Positions 33,951-43,202 of a stretch of 48,986 bases of DNA are shown here, piece after piece. The position numbers and the translations under genes are program-made. The notes beneath the pieces were generated by a model. The model saw only the letters and a list, made by a program, of their open reading frames with translations. It did no database searches and was not told the origin of the DNA. Every line of letters begins with the position of its first letter. Position 1 is the stretch's first letter. This stretch comes from JANQIV01 sp050117315 (GTDB lineage: Bacteria; Bacteroidota; Ignavibacteria; Ignavibacteriales; Melioribacteraceae): the NCBI GenBank assembly GCA_050117315.1, contig JASFMY010000036.1:1-48986 (forward strand), written 5' to 3'.

Positions 33951-35530
33951 TTTATCCTGACAAATTTCGGCTCTTTGCCAATACTCTGCACAATGTGAAA
34001 TTTTAGATTATCATCGGTATCAGGGTAATCATCTCTTAAATGCGTGCCCCTGCTTTCTTTCCGTAATAAAGCGGAATTTATAGTCAGATGTGCCGTATCA
34101 AAAAGCAGCTTTATTCTAAGGTCATTCAATTCATTCAGGTCAAGACTTAATTCGTTTTTAATCGATACTAATTTTTCCGAAGCAGTATTAAGCGAATTTT
34201 CATCCCTTACAATTCCCACATATTTGGTCATTATTTTCTGAAATTTCTTCTTTACAGCCTGGAATTTTTCTTCGTTTCCCGGGATAAACGTGATTGAGTT
34301 AAATTTTAAATCGTATTCTTTTTTAGTGCAGTTTAGCTTTTTTATCGACTCATCAACTGCACGCTTACCAAACACCAAACATTCGAGTAATGAGTTGCTT
34401 GCAAGCCTGTTCGCACCGTTTATGCCTGTGATTGCAGCTTCCCCAAATGAAAATAAACCTGCAATATTTGTTTCTGCAGAAAGATTGGTTCTAATTCCTC
34501 CAATTAAATAATGCGCAGAAGGAGCAATAGGAATAAGATCTTTTGTAATATCAACCCCGAACTTTTGGGCTTTTTCATAAATGTTTTTGAAGCGGTCTTT
34601 TAAATAATCTGCTTTTAAATGGCTGGCTTTTAAGTATACGAAATCTTTTTCGGCTTTATTTATTTCTTTATAAACCGAGCGCGATACAACATCCCTAGGC
34701 GACAGTTCTCCGAGTTTGCTATATTTCGGCATAAACCTTTCTTTATCGGTATTTAATAACTGTGCCCCCTCGCCTCTCAGGGCTTCACCTATTAAGAAGG
34801 TTTTGCCTGATTCGGAGTAAAATGCTGTCGGGTGGAATTGAATGAATTCCATGTTTGCAACTTCTGCCCCGGCATTAAATGCTATAGCTATACCATCGCC
34901 TGTAGTAGTTTCAGGATTGGTGCTTCTTTCAAAAATTCCGGCAGCCCCGCCTGTTGCTATAAAAGTGCTTTTAGAATTAAAAGCTATGTTGGTGCCGGTC
35001 TTAAAATCAAAACCTGCTGCGCCAAAACATTCGTTATCATGTACTAATAAAGAATGTATAAAAATATTTTCGAATAAAACTATGTTGTTGTTTTCTTTTA
35101 CTTTTGGAATTAAAAAATTCACCAGTTCAATTCCTGTAGCATTTCCGCCAGCGTGCAGAACCCTTCTTCTGCTATGACCGCCTTCTTTGCCAAGCTCAAA
35201 TTCTCCGTCTTTTTTGTCGAATTTCATTCCAAGGTCAATTAAGTCGTGGATACGGTCTACGCCTTCGTTAACCAATATTTTAACGGCTTTATCGTTGCAC
35301 AAGCCTCTCCCTGTTTTCATTGTATCTTGAAAATGTATTTCGGGCGAGTCGTCTTTTGCAACTGCAGCAGCTATACCGCCTTGTGCCCAGCTTGTATTGC
35401 TTATGTTTAATTCGGTTTTTGTGACTAAAGCAACTTTACCAAACTTGGAGGAATATATTGAGGCGTAAAGACCTGCTAACCCTGAACCAATAATTAAAAA
35501 ATCAAAATCGTAATTCTTAACAGATTGCAC
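33947..35530 (-). CDS. nadB: L-aspartate oxidase
   Basis: FAD enzyme oxidising L-aspartate to iminoaspartate, the first step of de novo NAD synthesis, 527 residues (E. coli 540). FAD-binding GSGLAG near the N-terminus, NTSWAQGGIAAA (45-56), active-site HSRRRVLHAGGNATG (119-133), QFHPTAF and RGEGAQLL, and a C-terminal helical domain with ESRGTHLRDDYP. These separate it from SdhA/FrdA, which are longer and have covalent FAD. NadA and NadC are not in the window. The gene is convergent with, and shares stop bases with, the small helical protein. Confidence 0.95.
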   Translation of the reverse strand: MQSVKNYDFDFLIIGSGLAGLYASIYSSKFGKVALVTKTELNISNTSWAQGGIAAAVAKDDSPEIHFQDTMKTGRGLCNDKAVKILVNEGVDRIHDLIDLGMKFDKKDGEFELGKEGGHSRRRVLHAGGNATGIELVNFLIPKVKENNNIVLFENIFIHSLLVHDNECFGAAGFDFKTGTNIAFNSKSTFIATGGAAGIFERSTNPETTTGDGIAIAFNAGAEVANMEFIQFHPTAFYSESGKTFLIGEALRGEGAQLLNTDKERFMPKYSKLGELSPRDVVSRSVYKEINKAEKDFVYLKASHLKADYLKDRFKNIYEKAQKFGVDITKDLIPIAPSAHYLIGGIRTNLSAETNIAGLFSFGEAAITGINGANRLASNSLLECLVFGKRAVDESIKKLNCTKKEYDLKFNSITFIPGNEEKFQAVKKKFQKIMTKYVGIVRDENSLNTASEKLVSIKNELSLDLNELNDLRIKLLFDTAHLTINSALLRKESRGTHLRDDYPDTDDNLKFHIVQSIGKEPKFVRIN

Positions 35531-35602
35531 TAGTACCTTTTCTCTTTAGCAAAGAAAGATACATTATTTATTGTATAAATTCATCAATTAAAAAAAACTT
35601 AA

Positions 35603-35722
35603 AAAAGGGGCCAATTACCTCATAAAAAATTCATCCAAAGAGAAATAAAAAAGAATATCGGGAAAGAAAAATATTTGATGAGTTTTGCAGCAACTGCTTT
35701 TACAATCGTAAATACGCTGTAA
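35603..35722 (+). pseudogene. C-terminal fragment of a probable transposase (copy 2)
   Basis: Reads ...LPHKKFIQREIKKNIGKEKY, then LMSFAATAFTIVNTL and stop. It matches copy 1 at most positions with conservative changes and small length differences. A stop codon precedes it, so only this tail survives. Confidence 0.4.
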
Positions 35723-36001
35723 GACAACTTGATTCGTGATCTATAAAAAAGAAAAATTGGATGAAATATCGAAAAGTATAGCCCCGTTTTGGTTGTAGAA
35801 AAACATAGAAATGAAAATCAAGACTGTATTGATGCATGCAAGTGGAGGATCAAATTGATATTATAGTAATACCAGTCGAGCTACTCCCCTTGGGTTACCC
35901 TAAAATTTTGCTTAATGATGATTTAATTATGTTGCCGACACAATAACTTAGTTCTTTGTTGATTTCTCAAGTTAAAGTTACACCTATTTTGAGGCAACTG
36001 G
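35603..36001 (+). repeat. Degenerate mobile-element remnant, copy 2
   Basis: It aligns with the reverse complement of 24297-24746: a 40-codon basic protein tail ending TIVNTL stop (35722), then about 280 bases of recognisable but diverged noncoding sequence, and the end TTTTGAGGCAACTGG (35987-36001). It fills the nadB-gpmI gap. The -33 TTG of the gpmI promoter begins two bases beyond this end. Confidence 0.75.
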
Positions 36002-36002
36002 A

Positions 36003-36033
36003 TTGTATTCACCCGAAAACAATGCTATATTTG
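36003..36033 (+). promoter_or_regulatory. gpmI promoter
   Basis: TTG at 36003-36005 and TATATTTG at 36026-36033, separated by 20 bases. This fits the Bacteroidota-type -33/-7 pattern well. The start codon is 36 bases further on. It is the best promoter match in the window. Confidence 0.6.
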
Positions 36034-36069
36034 GGGTTAATTTTTTAGAACTAATATTCTGAGGCAAAA

Positions 36070-37695
36070 ATGGAATTAAAATTAGAGAAATTTGAAAAAT
36101 TTGAAGGCAGACAGGGGCCTGTCCTTTTAATAATTATGGATGGTGTTGGATTCGGTAAACATGATGAAAGCGATGCGGTTTATTTAGCAAAAACGCCTAT
36201 TTTAGATAAATTACTGAAAGATATCCCGCTTCAAACAAAATTAAAAGCGCACGGGCCTGCAGTAGGTTTGCCGAGCGAAGACGATATGGGAAACAGCGAA
36301 GTAGGACATAACGCTATCGGTGCGGGAAGAATTTTTTCCCAAGGGGCTAAGCTTGTAAATGAATCGTTGGAAACAGGGAAAATATTTGAATCCGAAAACT
36401 GGGAAAAGGTAATTGAACAAGGTAAGAAAGGCGGGACTGTTCATTTTATCGGTTTGTTATCGGACGGCAATGTGCATTCGCATATTAAACAGTTATTTCA
36501 ATTGATAAACAAATGTGCCGAAAGCGGTGTTGAAAAAGTAAGAATTCATTCCCTGCTTGACGGAAGGGATGTAGGCGAAAAATCTGCTCTTGAATATTTA
36601 AAGCCGACAGAAGAACTTCTTGAGAAAATTTCAACCGAGAAAGGATACGATTACCAAATAGCGTCGGGCGGCGGAAGAATGATAACTACCATGGACAGAT
36701 ATAATGCCGATTGGAGTATTGTTGAACGCGGTTGGAAAGCGCATGTGCTTGGACAGGCAAGAAAATTCAAATCTGCAACCGAAGCTGTGCAGACATATTA
36801 CGATGAAGACCCTAAAGCAACAGATCAATATTTGGAGTCTTTTGTGGTTGTTGATGAGAATGATAAGCCGGTCGGGACAATTGAAGACGGAGATGCAGTT
36901 GTATTTTTCAATTTTAGAGGCGACCGTGCAATTGAGATTTCAAAAGCGTTTGAAGAAGAAGAGTTTGATAAGTTTGACCGCCGGAGATTACCTAAGATTT
37001 TTTATGCCGGCATGATGGAATATGACGGCGACCTTCACATCCCTCAAAATTACCTTGTTGATCCCCCGGCGATAGATAGACCTATAAGTGAATACTTATG
37101 CGCGGAAGGCGTTACTTCTTTTGCAATCTCGGAAACACAAAAGTTCGGTCACGTTACTTATTTCTGGAACGGCAACAGGTCTGGCTATATAAATGAAGAA
37201 TTGGAAACTTACGTGGAGGTGCCGTCGGATAAAATTCCCTTTGACCAGGCTCCTAAAATGAAAGCCTACGAAATAACCGAAAAATCTATTGAACTGCTTA
37301 AGTCAGGTAAATATAAATTTGGAAGAATAAATTTCCCAAACGGGGATATGGTCGGACATACCGGAAGTATCCCTGCTGCAATTGAAGCAGTGGAAACTGT
37401 TGATGAATGTTTAGCAAAACTGCTGCCTGTAATAGATGAATTGGGCGGGATAGCGATTATAACCGCTGACCACGGTAATGCGGATGAAATGTTTACGGTT
37501 AAAAAAGGAGTGAAAGCCGTAAAAACAGCACACTCTCTTAATCCTGTTCCGTTTATAATTTACGATCCCAATTACAACGGCGAATACGAAATGAACGAAG
37601 TTGACAAACCCGGCTTAACAAATATTGCCGGAACAATATTGAACCTATTAGGATTCAAAAATGTAGAAGATTACAGGGAATCGTTAGTTAAGTAA
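36070..37695 (+). CDS. gpmI: 2,3-bisphosphoglycerate-independent phosphoglycerate mutase
   Basis: Interconverts 3- and 2-phosphoglycerate in glycolysis/gluconeogenesis with Mn ions. 541 residues, near the upper end of the family. Metal-site Asp24 in IMDGVGFG, phospho-acceptor Ser76 in DDMGNSEVGHNAIGAG, the substrate-domain motif SLLDGRDVGEKSA, and the second metal cluster with NFPNGDMVGHTGS and TADHGNADEM. The length and inserts resemble the long iPGM forms. It has its own promoter and is followed after a gap by a PorV-like gene. Confidence 0.95.
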   Translation: MELKLEKFEKFEGRQGPVLLIIMDGVGFGKHDESDAVYLAKTPILDKLLKDIPLQTKLKAHGPAVGLPSEDDMGNSEVGHNAIGAGRIFSQGAKLVNESLETGKIFESENWEKVIEQGKKGGTVHFIGLLSDGNVHSHIKQLFQLINKCAESGVEKVRIHSLLDGRDVGEKSALEYLKPTEELLEKISTEKGYDYQIASGGGRMITTMDRYNADWSIVERGWKAHVLGQARKFKSATEAVQTYYDEDPKATDQYLESFVVVDENDKPVGTIEDGDAVVFFNFRGDRAIEISKAFEEEEFDKFDRRRLPKIFYAGMMEYDGDLHIPQNYLVDPPAIDRPISEYLCAEGVTSFAISETQKFGHVTYFWNGNRSGYINEELETYVEVPSDKIPFDQAPKMKAYEITEKSIELLKSGKYKFGRINFPNGDMVGHTGSIPAAIEAVETVDECLAKLLPVIDELGGIAIITADHGNADEMFTVKKGVKAVKTAHSLNPVPFIIYDPNYNGEYEMNEVDKPGLTNIAGTILNLLGFKNVEDYRESLVK

Positions 37696-37832
37696 TTGTT
37701 AATTTAACGACATTAAACATAAATTAGCGGATTTTGTTGAGAACGGACAATTAATTTACCTTGATTTTATATTGTGTTTTCCTGATTATTGTCCATCAAT
37801 AAAACCGCAAAATTTTTTGTTAGGAATTTCGA

Positions 37833-38867
37833 ATGATAAAAAGAGTATATCTTCTTGCTTTTATTATTGCAGTATCGTTTTCTTCAATCATGTCCCAGAC
37901 GGTTGTAAGCAAATATGCAGGTGAATTTTTAACACTCGGTGTCGGCGGCAGGGCGCTTGGAATGGGAGGCGCACATGTTGCCTTAGCCTGCGATGTTACT
38001 GCGGGTTACTGGAACCCCGCTGGCCTGGCTTCATTGGATTATCCACAGATTTCTTTAATGCACGAAGAACATTTTGGAGACCTGGTAAATTATAATTACG
38101 GGGCTGTTGCAATTCCTTACGACAATGATATGAGCTTAGGAATAAGCGCAATAAGACTCGGCGTTGACGGGATACCCGATACCCGAAATGCTTTAATAAA
38201 CAGGGTTACCGGTGAAACAATTACAGATATTACAGACCCTAATGCAATACTTGATTACTCAAGAATTTCCGAGTTTAGCAATACCGACTGGGCATTATAT
38301 TTAACATTTGCCAAGAGACAGTCTGAAGATTTTTACTGGGGTGCTAATGTTAAAATAATAAAAAGAGATATTGCAGAATACGGCGCTACAGGCATCGGGT
38401 TTGACGTCGGCGGTCTTTATAAGGCAACAGATAAACTAACATTAGGTGCAAACCTTCAAGACATTACTACTACCCTTGTTGCATGGGATACGGGAAGAAA
38501 TGAATTAATTTCGCCTACGGCAAAAATAGGCGCTGCTTATGAGCTCCGATTTTTAGGAGGTAATCTTACACCGGCAATTGACCTGGATTTAAGGTTTGAG
38601 AACAGAGAATTTGCGGCAAACTTTAACATCGGGCCTGTTAGTGCTGATTTTCACGGCGGTTTGGAATATGACTATAAGAACGTATTTGCAATTAGAGCCG
38701 GGTACAACGATGTTAAACAATTTACAATAGGCGCAGGAATTAAATTACCCAAATTAAATATTGATTATTCTTTTGCCAGGTTCAACGAAGAAGATTCCGA
38801 TGGGTTGCCGGACTCCCATAGGATTTCACTTATACTTACTTTGGAACAGCCAAAGTACCAAAGATAA
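37833..38867 (+). CDS. PorV/PorQ family outer-membrane protein
   Basis: A 344-residue protein with signal peptide (about 1-21, ending SIMSQ) and the family N-terminus LTLGVGGRALGMGGAHVA with YWNPAGLA, typical of FadL-like barrels of the PorV/PorQ type. In Bacteroidota such proteins support type IX secretion. Ignavibacteria encode many paralogues, so a type IX role for this copy is not shown. No other por gene is in the window. A strong terminator follows the stop. Confidence 0.85.
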   Translation: MIKRVYLLAFIIAVSFSSIMSQTVVSKYAGEFLTLGVGGRALGMGGAHVALACDVTAGYWNPAGLASLDYPQISLMHEEHFGDLVNYNYGAVAIPYDNDMSLGISAIRLGVDGIPDTRNALINRVTGETITDITDPNAILDYSRISEFSNTDWALYLTFAKRQSEDFYWGANVKIIKRDIAEYGATGIGFDVGGLYKATDKLTLGANLQDITTTLVAWDTGRNELISPTAKIGAAYELRFLGGNLTPAIDLDLRFENREFAANFNIGPVSADFHGGLEYDYKNVFAIRAGYNDVKQFTIGAGIKLPKLNIDYSFARFNEEDSDGLPDSHRISLILTLEQPKYQR

Positions 38868-38891
38868 TTTTTGAGTAAATTTTTATTTACG

Positions 38892-38920
38892 AGGGAGATT
38901 AACCAAGTCTCCCTTTTTTT
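38892..38920 (+). terminator. Intrinsic terminator after the PorV-like gene
   Basis: GGGAGA (38893-38898) pairs with TCTCCC (38908-38913), followed by seven T. The next ATG is only 15 bases beyond the T-run, so the following lipoprotein gene must have its promoter inside or upstream of this region, or depend on read-through. Confidence 0.9.
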
Positions 38921-38935
38921 ATTGTGTAATCGGAT

Positions 38936-39493
38936 ATGAGAAAAAATCTAATAATTACGTTACTTGCTACTCTGCTTTTCAGTTGTTCGGGCTTAGATGT
39001 TTCTCGGTTCGGGCATGAATATCCTTTAACTGCCAACATTGCCGAATCCAACGGAAAAGACATTTCAATAAAAATCCCTGAAGGATGGTTTTTAACAAGC
39101 GACAACGTTAACAACAATTATGAAATGCTCCTCATAAAAGATAATTACAAATGTTCAATCAGCTTGCTTAAATTAAACTTCAGCCAGGATTTTACCGGCT
39201 CTGATGATAAATCCCAATTTCTAAAACAAGCTGTAAATTATTCTAAAAAGTTTAACAAGGTTAGATACGGAGATAAATTTAAAGTAGATAACCAAGAACC
39301 TTTTTTTGAATATGAAAATAAAATATGCTCAAGCTATATTTTTTCCTTTAGAGAAAACTCTACGACAAGAGTGGTTGTTTTTATTTTTAAAGAAAAAGTA
39401 TATGAATTAACAGCGGTAAACTTTGATATGGGTATGGTAAATAATCTTGACCTATTTAAAACACAAAATGCAGTTATAAACTCGGCAATATAA
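38936..39493 (+). CDS. Hypothetical lipoprotein
   Basis: A 185-residue protein with a clear lipobox LLFSC (Cys17) after a basic, hydrophobic leader. The mature domain is beta-rich with IKIPEGWFL near its start, a pattern of PsbP/MOG1-like or DUF1795-like folds that begin with an IP.GW motif. That likeness is weak and I do not name a family. No Shine-Dalgarno precedes the ATG. The gene is convergent with the MmcQ/YjbR gene, two bases apart. Confidence 0.65.
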   Translation: MRKNLIITLLATLLFSCSGLDVSRFGHEYPLTANIAESNGKDISIKIPEGWFLTSDNVNNNYEMLLIKDNYKCSISLLKLNFSQDFTGSDDKSQFLKQAVNYSKKFNKVRYGDKFKVDNQEPFFEYENKICSSYIFSFRENSTTRVVVFIFKEKVYELTAVNFDMGMVNNLDLFKTQNAVINSAI

Positions 39494-39495
39494 AT

Positions 39496-39852
39496 TTACT
39501 CCGTTTCGTCATACTCTGCTTTAACTTTTCTTGCAAAACTCGAAACAACAAGTTCATACGAATGGTCAATCCATTCTGTCAGTTGATTTCTCTTTACTGA
39601 ACTTTCCAATTCAACTGTATTCCAATGTTTTTTATTCATATGATATCCGGGGATTACAAATTCATACTTCTCCCTTAACTCAATTGTATTTTCAGGATCG
39701 CACTTTAAGTTAATGTAATAAGGCCTTTCAAGGTTCAGCAGGGCAAACATTTTATTCATAACCTTGAAAACCAATGCCGTCTCGTTGAAAGGAAATCCTT
39801 CTGTAACAGCTTTTTTACTTAAACAGTATTCTCTTATTTCTTCAACATCCAT
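39496..39852 (-). CDS. MmcQ/YjbR family protein
   Basis: A 118-residue protein with the full MmcQ/YjbR (CyaY-like fold) pattern: start EEIREYCLSKKAVTEGFPF, FKVMNKMFALL, INLKCDPENTIELRE, VIPGYHMNKKHWNTVEL and a C-terminal SYELVVSSFARKVKAEY helix. Proteins of this family are small, cytoplasmic and of uncertain role; DNA binding has been suggested. It stands alone on the minus strand and diverges from prc. Confidence 0.88.
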   Translation of the reverse strand: MDVEEIREYCLSKKAVTEGFPFNETALVFKVMNKMFALLNLERPYYINLKCDPENTIELREKYEFVIPGYHMNKKHWNTVELESSVKRNQLTEWIDHSYELVVSSFARKVKAEYDETE

Positions 39853-40032
39853 AAATTTTTCAATTTTCTTTGTACTATTAATATATCATATTTGTTGAAA
39901 AGAATAATGATTTTTGAATTGATTAAAAATTTTATTCGTATTAGTATCTTGATAAAAATAAAATGGTTTGTAAGAGTTCTGAAACATTATTTATGGAAAA
40001 TTGTATTAAACAAAAAAATTAACAGGAAATTA

Positions 40033-42105
40033 ATGAAAAAATTATCACATCTTTTGTTGCTGGCGGTTTTAATAATAAGCTGTAATGCACAGTCTCCTGA
40101 AAAACTTGCAGAGGAAAACGGGAGCATAGATTCGACCAAAGTAATACATCCAAGTCAAATTCATCCTAAATTAAATACAATCATTACCAAGATTTTAACC
40201 AACTATCATTACACCCGACCCATGCTGAATGACTCGGTTTCATCAATGGTTTTTGATAATTTCCTTTCTTCTTTAGATAACAACAAAATGTATTTTCTTC
40301 AAAAAGATATAACTGAGTTTGAAAAGTACCGGTTTAATTTTGATGAAAATCTTCTCGAAGGAAACCTTAACCCTGCTTTCGAGATATTTAATAGATACAA
40401 GCAGCGAATGAATGAAATTATGAAATTCATTATTCCCAGGCTTCATCATGATTTTGTATACGATATCGATGAATACTACGTGCCGGATAGAAGTGAGGCC
40501 GATTGGGCTGTTACGGATGTTGAATTAAACAACCTCTGGCGAAAAAGATTAAAAAACGAAATGATAAACCTACTCCTGAACGGTAAAGAAAACGAAGGAG
40601 CGGTTGAAGTTTTGGAGGGCAGGTACAAAACAATGCACAAATATGTCCTTCGGTACAAAGCTGAAGATGTATTTCAGCTTTATTTAAATTCTTTCTCAGA
40701 GGCAATAGATCCACACACAAATTATTTTTCTCCCAAAACATCCGAAGACTTTAAAATAAATATGAGCCTTTCTCTTGAAGGAATCGGTGCTCAATTAACC
40801 GTTGAAAATGAGTTCACTAAAGTTGCACATGTAATTCCCGGCGGACCTGCGTATAAGACGGGCGAACTGTTTGATAATGACCGTATTGTAGGCGTTGCAC
40901 AGGGTGAAGACGGCGAAATGATTGATGTTGTTGGCTGGCGCGTTGACGATGTTGTGCAATTAATTAGGGGTAAAAAAGGTACTTTAGTAAGACTTAGAAT
41001 TTTAAGAGCGGGCGACACCCCGGATATGCCTACCGATGATATAAAAATAGTAAGAGATAAGGTTAAACTAGAAGAGCAGGCTGCTCAAAAAGAGATAATC
41101 AATATTAACGAAGACGGGGTAAACTTTAAACTCGGAGTTATAAAAGTGCCTGCATTCTACAGCGATTTTGAAGCAAAGGCAAGAGGAGAAAGCGATTTTA
41201 AAAGCACAACAAGAGATGTAAAAAAAATTCTTTATGAATTAAAAGAAGAAAAAGTTGACGGCGTTATTGTTGACTTAAGAAATAACGGCGGAGGTTCGCT
41301 GCAGGAAGCAATTGATTTAACAGGCTTGTTTATTAAATACGGGCCCGTAGTACAAGTACGCAATTCAAACGGCTCTGTTGAAGTAGGAGAAGATGTTGAC
41401 CCGGCAATAGTATACGACGGACCTTTGGCTGTTATGGTTAACAGGAACAGTGCTTCGGCTTCCGAAATATTCAGCGGTGCAATCCAGGACTACGGCAGAG
41501 GATTAATAATCGGGGAAAGAACTTTCGGTAAAGGAACCGTCCAAAACTTAATTGACCTGAATAGATTCGTCCCTATCAAAAATGAAAAACTCGGTCAATT
41601 GAAATTAACTATTGCAAAATATTACAGGGTAACAGGCAACAGCACCCAAAGAATGGGTGTAATACCGGATGTAATTTTCCCGACCGAAATTAATTCAAGC
41701 GAATACGGTGAAAGCGCTCAACCGACAGCATTGGAATGGGATAAAATAAATTCTGCTAAATTTTACAAATACGGCGATATTTCACAAATTATGCATGAAG
41801 TATTAAACAAACACTCTTTCAGAATCCGCCGCGATCCTGAGTTCCATTACCTGATGGATGAAATTGAAGAATACAAAGAAAGGCGTGAAAAAAAATCTTT
41901 TTCTTTAAAGCTGGATGAAAGAAAAGCCGAAAAAGAAAAACTTGAAGAACGGAGAAAGCAACGCGAAGAATTAAGGCAGAAAAGGTTGGATATTAAAATC
42001 GTAAATAAAGAAGAAGTAGAAACACAGGAATCCAAAATAGACGATCCGCTCCTTGAAGAAGGCGGAAGAATTTTGGCAGACGTAATTATTATGGATATTG
42101 GTTAA
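40033..42105 (+). CDS. prc: Tail-specific protease (C-terminal processing peptidase), lipoprotein
   Basis: Periplasmic S41 serine protease that degrades proteins by their C-terminal tails, 690 residues from ATG 40033. The frame opens at 39892, but the upstream part is AT-rich, lacks a signal and is not Prc-like. Here MKKLSHLLLLAVLIISC gives a lipobox (Cys17), so the enzyme is probably lipid-anchored. An N-terminal helical domain, a PDZ domain (about 235-335, starting SLEGIGAQL), and the S41 core follow. Catalytic Ser475 (NSASASE), Asp486 and Lys500 (FGKGTVQ) match E. coli Prc. The charged tail (about 610-670) is typical. A perfect hairpin terminator follows. Confidence 0.92.
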   Translation: MKKLSHLLLLAVLIISCNAQSPEKLAEENGSIDSTKVIHPSQIHPKLNTIITKILTNYHYTRPMLNDSVSSMVFDNFLSSLDNNKMYFLQKDITEFEKYRFNFDENLLEGNLNPAFEIFNRYKQRMNEIMKFIIPRLHHDFVYDIDEYYVPDRSEADWAVTDVELNNLWRKRLKNEMINLLLNGKENEGAVEVLEGRYKTMHKYVLRYKAEDVFQLYLNSFSEAIDPHTNYFSPKTSEDFKINMSLSLEGIGAQLTVENEFTKVAHVIPGGPAYKTGELFDNDRIVGVAQGEDGEMIDVVGWRVDDVVQLIRGKKGTLVRLRILRAGDTPDMPTDDIKIVRDKVKLEEQAAQKEIININEDGVNFKLGVIKVPAFYSDFEAKARGESDFKSTTRDVKKILYELKEEKVDGVIVDLRNNGGGSLQEAIDLTGLFIKYGPVVQVRNSNGSVEVGEDVDPAIVYDGPLAVMVNRNSASASEIFSGAIQDYGRGLIIGERTFGKGTVQNLIDLNRFVPIKNEKLGQLKLTIAKYYRVTGNSTQRMGVIPDVIFPTEINSSEYGESAQPTALEWDKINSAKFYKYGDISQIMHEVLNKHSFRIRRDPEFHYLMDEIEEYKERREKKSFSLKLDERKAEKEKLEERRKQREELRQKRLDIKIVNKEEVETQESKIDDPLLEEGGRILADVIIMDIG

Positions 42106-42116
42106 TTTGTCAATTA

Positions 42117-42155
42117 TTTATAAACCAAGTTTCTTCAAGAAACTTGGTTTATAAA
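42117..42155 (+). terminator. Perfect 19-bp hairpin after prc
   Basis: TTTATAAACCAAGTTTCTT (42117-42135) pairs without mismatch with 42137-42155; the central base is 42136. It lies twelve bases after the prc stop. A U-tract is lacking, so it may serve RNA stability or end transcription in both directions. Confidence 0.65.
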
Positions 42156-42160
42156 TAGAT

Positions 42161-42293
42161 TTTCTGCAAAATTAGATATCTAAACGTTTTGTCATTTCGA
42201 CCGGAGGGAGAAATCTTTGAAATCATACTCTAATTGAAAGATTTCTCACCCAAAAAACGGGTTCGAAATGACCGACTTTTTATTTTGCAGAAA
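42161..42293. repeat. 133-bp MITE-like nested inverted repeat
   Basis: Three nested inverted pairs: TTTCTGCAAAAT (42161-42172) with ATTTTGCAGAAA (42282-42293); GTCATTTCGACC (42191-42202) with GGTTCGAAATGAC (42260-42272); and GAGAAATCTTT (42208-42218) with AAAGATTTCTC (42237-42247). The inner GTCATTTCGA motif is common in intergenic repeats of this bacterial group. A further hairpin CACAACT/AGTTGTG is at 42310-42328. It has no coding capacity. Confidence 0.8.
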
Positions 42294-42506
42294 CTTTAAT
42301 AAATAGGGACACAACTCCCAAAGTTGTGGTTATCACTAAAAAAAATTCACCTTAAGTTATGCATGTAAAGAGAGCGGGACAAGCATTAGGTGGCTGATTA
42401 TTCAGTCGCCTGTTGGTCAAAGGCTCCCGGATACTGTCATTATTTGATTGATCTTATATTTAACCGTACTTCTTTAACCTTTTATAAAAACCAAAGGAGG
42501 TTAGTT

Positions 42507-43202
42507 ATGCCCATCCAATATTCACTAAGGGACAACCATTTAACACCCGAGCCAAACGATTATATGGCAAGTGTTTCGCCGACAAGAACTATTGAGATGA
42601 AAGATTTAATTGAGTATATGATTGAAAGAGGCTCTACCGTTACTAAAGCTGATATTCTAAGTGTAATGGAAGACTTTCAAAGAGCTCTCGAAAACTTTAT
42701 TCATGAAGGTGCTTTTATTACTCTTCCTTTTGCCAATTATTCTACGAGCATTAAAGGAGTTTTTAACGGTATGACCGACTCATTTGATTCAAACAGGCAT
42801 CATATTAGTTTGAATGTACAGCCGGGTAAAGAGCTTAAAAAATTCTTAAAAAGCGGTATACCCGTAGCAAAGCAGAAAACAATAATCCCGCGGCCTAATA
42901 TTGTTGAATTTATGGACTTTATTACCGGCGAGAGAAACTCTACCTTAACTCCCGGCGGAATAGCCCAAATACTCGGACACAGGCTGAAACTTGACACCGA
43001 AATTGAAGAAGAAGGTATTTATTTTATTAAAGAGGATAATACAATAACTAAAGCAACCGGAATAGGACAGAACAAGCCCGCCGTGTTAATGTTTATAGTA
43101 CCTTCCGAATTAACAGCCGGGGAATATACACTTGAGGTTAGAACAAAATCCGGCGATGATATCAGAACCGGTAGGTTGGGAGCATCATTAACCGTTACTT
43201 AA
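42507..43202 (+). CDS. HU-like DNA-binding domain protein with DUF4469-type tail
   Basis: A 231-residue protein. I chose ATG 42507 because AAAGGAGG lies seven bases upstream; the frame opens at 42390 but without support. Residues about 1-120 are the Bacteroidota-type HU/IHF-like domain (SPTRTIEMKDLIEYMIERGS, then TKADILSVMEDFQRALENFI). Residues about 130-231 form a beta-sandwich tail (DUF4469-like, PSELTAGEYTLEVRTKS). Such proteins are chromosomal architecture candidates; sequence specificity is unknown. A 9-bp dyad (42389-42397 with 42402-42410) in the leader might be a regulatory structure. Confidence 0.85.
   Translation: MPIQYSLRDNHLTPEPNDYMASVSPTRTIEMKDLIEYMIERGSTVTKADILSVMEDFQRALENFIHEGAFITLPFANYSTSIKGVFNGMTDSFDSNRHHISLNVQPGKELKKFLKSGIPVAKQKTIIPRPNIVEFMDFITGERNSTLTPGGIAQILGHRLKLDTEIEEEGIYFIKEDNTITKATGIGQNKPAVLMFIVPSELTAGEYTLEVRTKSGDDIRTGRLGASLTVT

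Noticed and set aside
39892..40032. Longer N-terminus for Prc
   Set aside because: The extra codons are basic, AT-rich and precede a proper lipoprotein signal at 40033.
42390..42506. Longer N-terminus for the HU-like protein
   Set aside because: A strong AAAGGAGG sits before ATG 42507, and the upstream part covers a hairpin leader.
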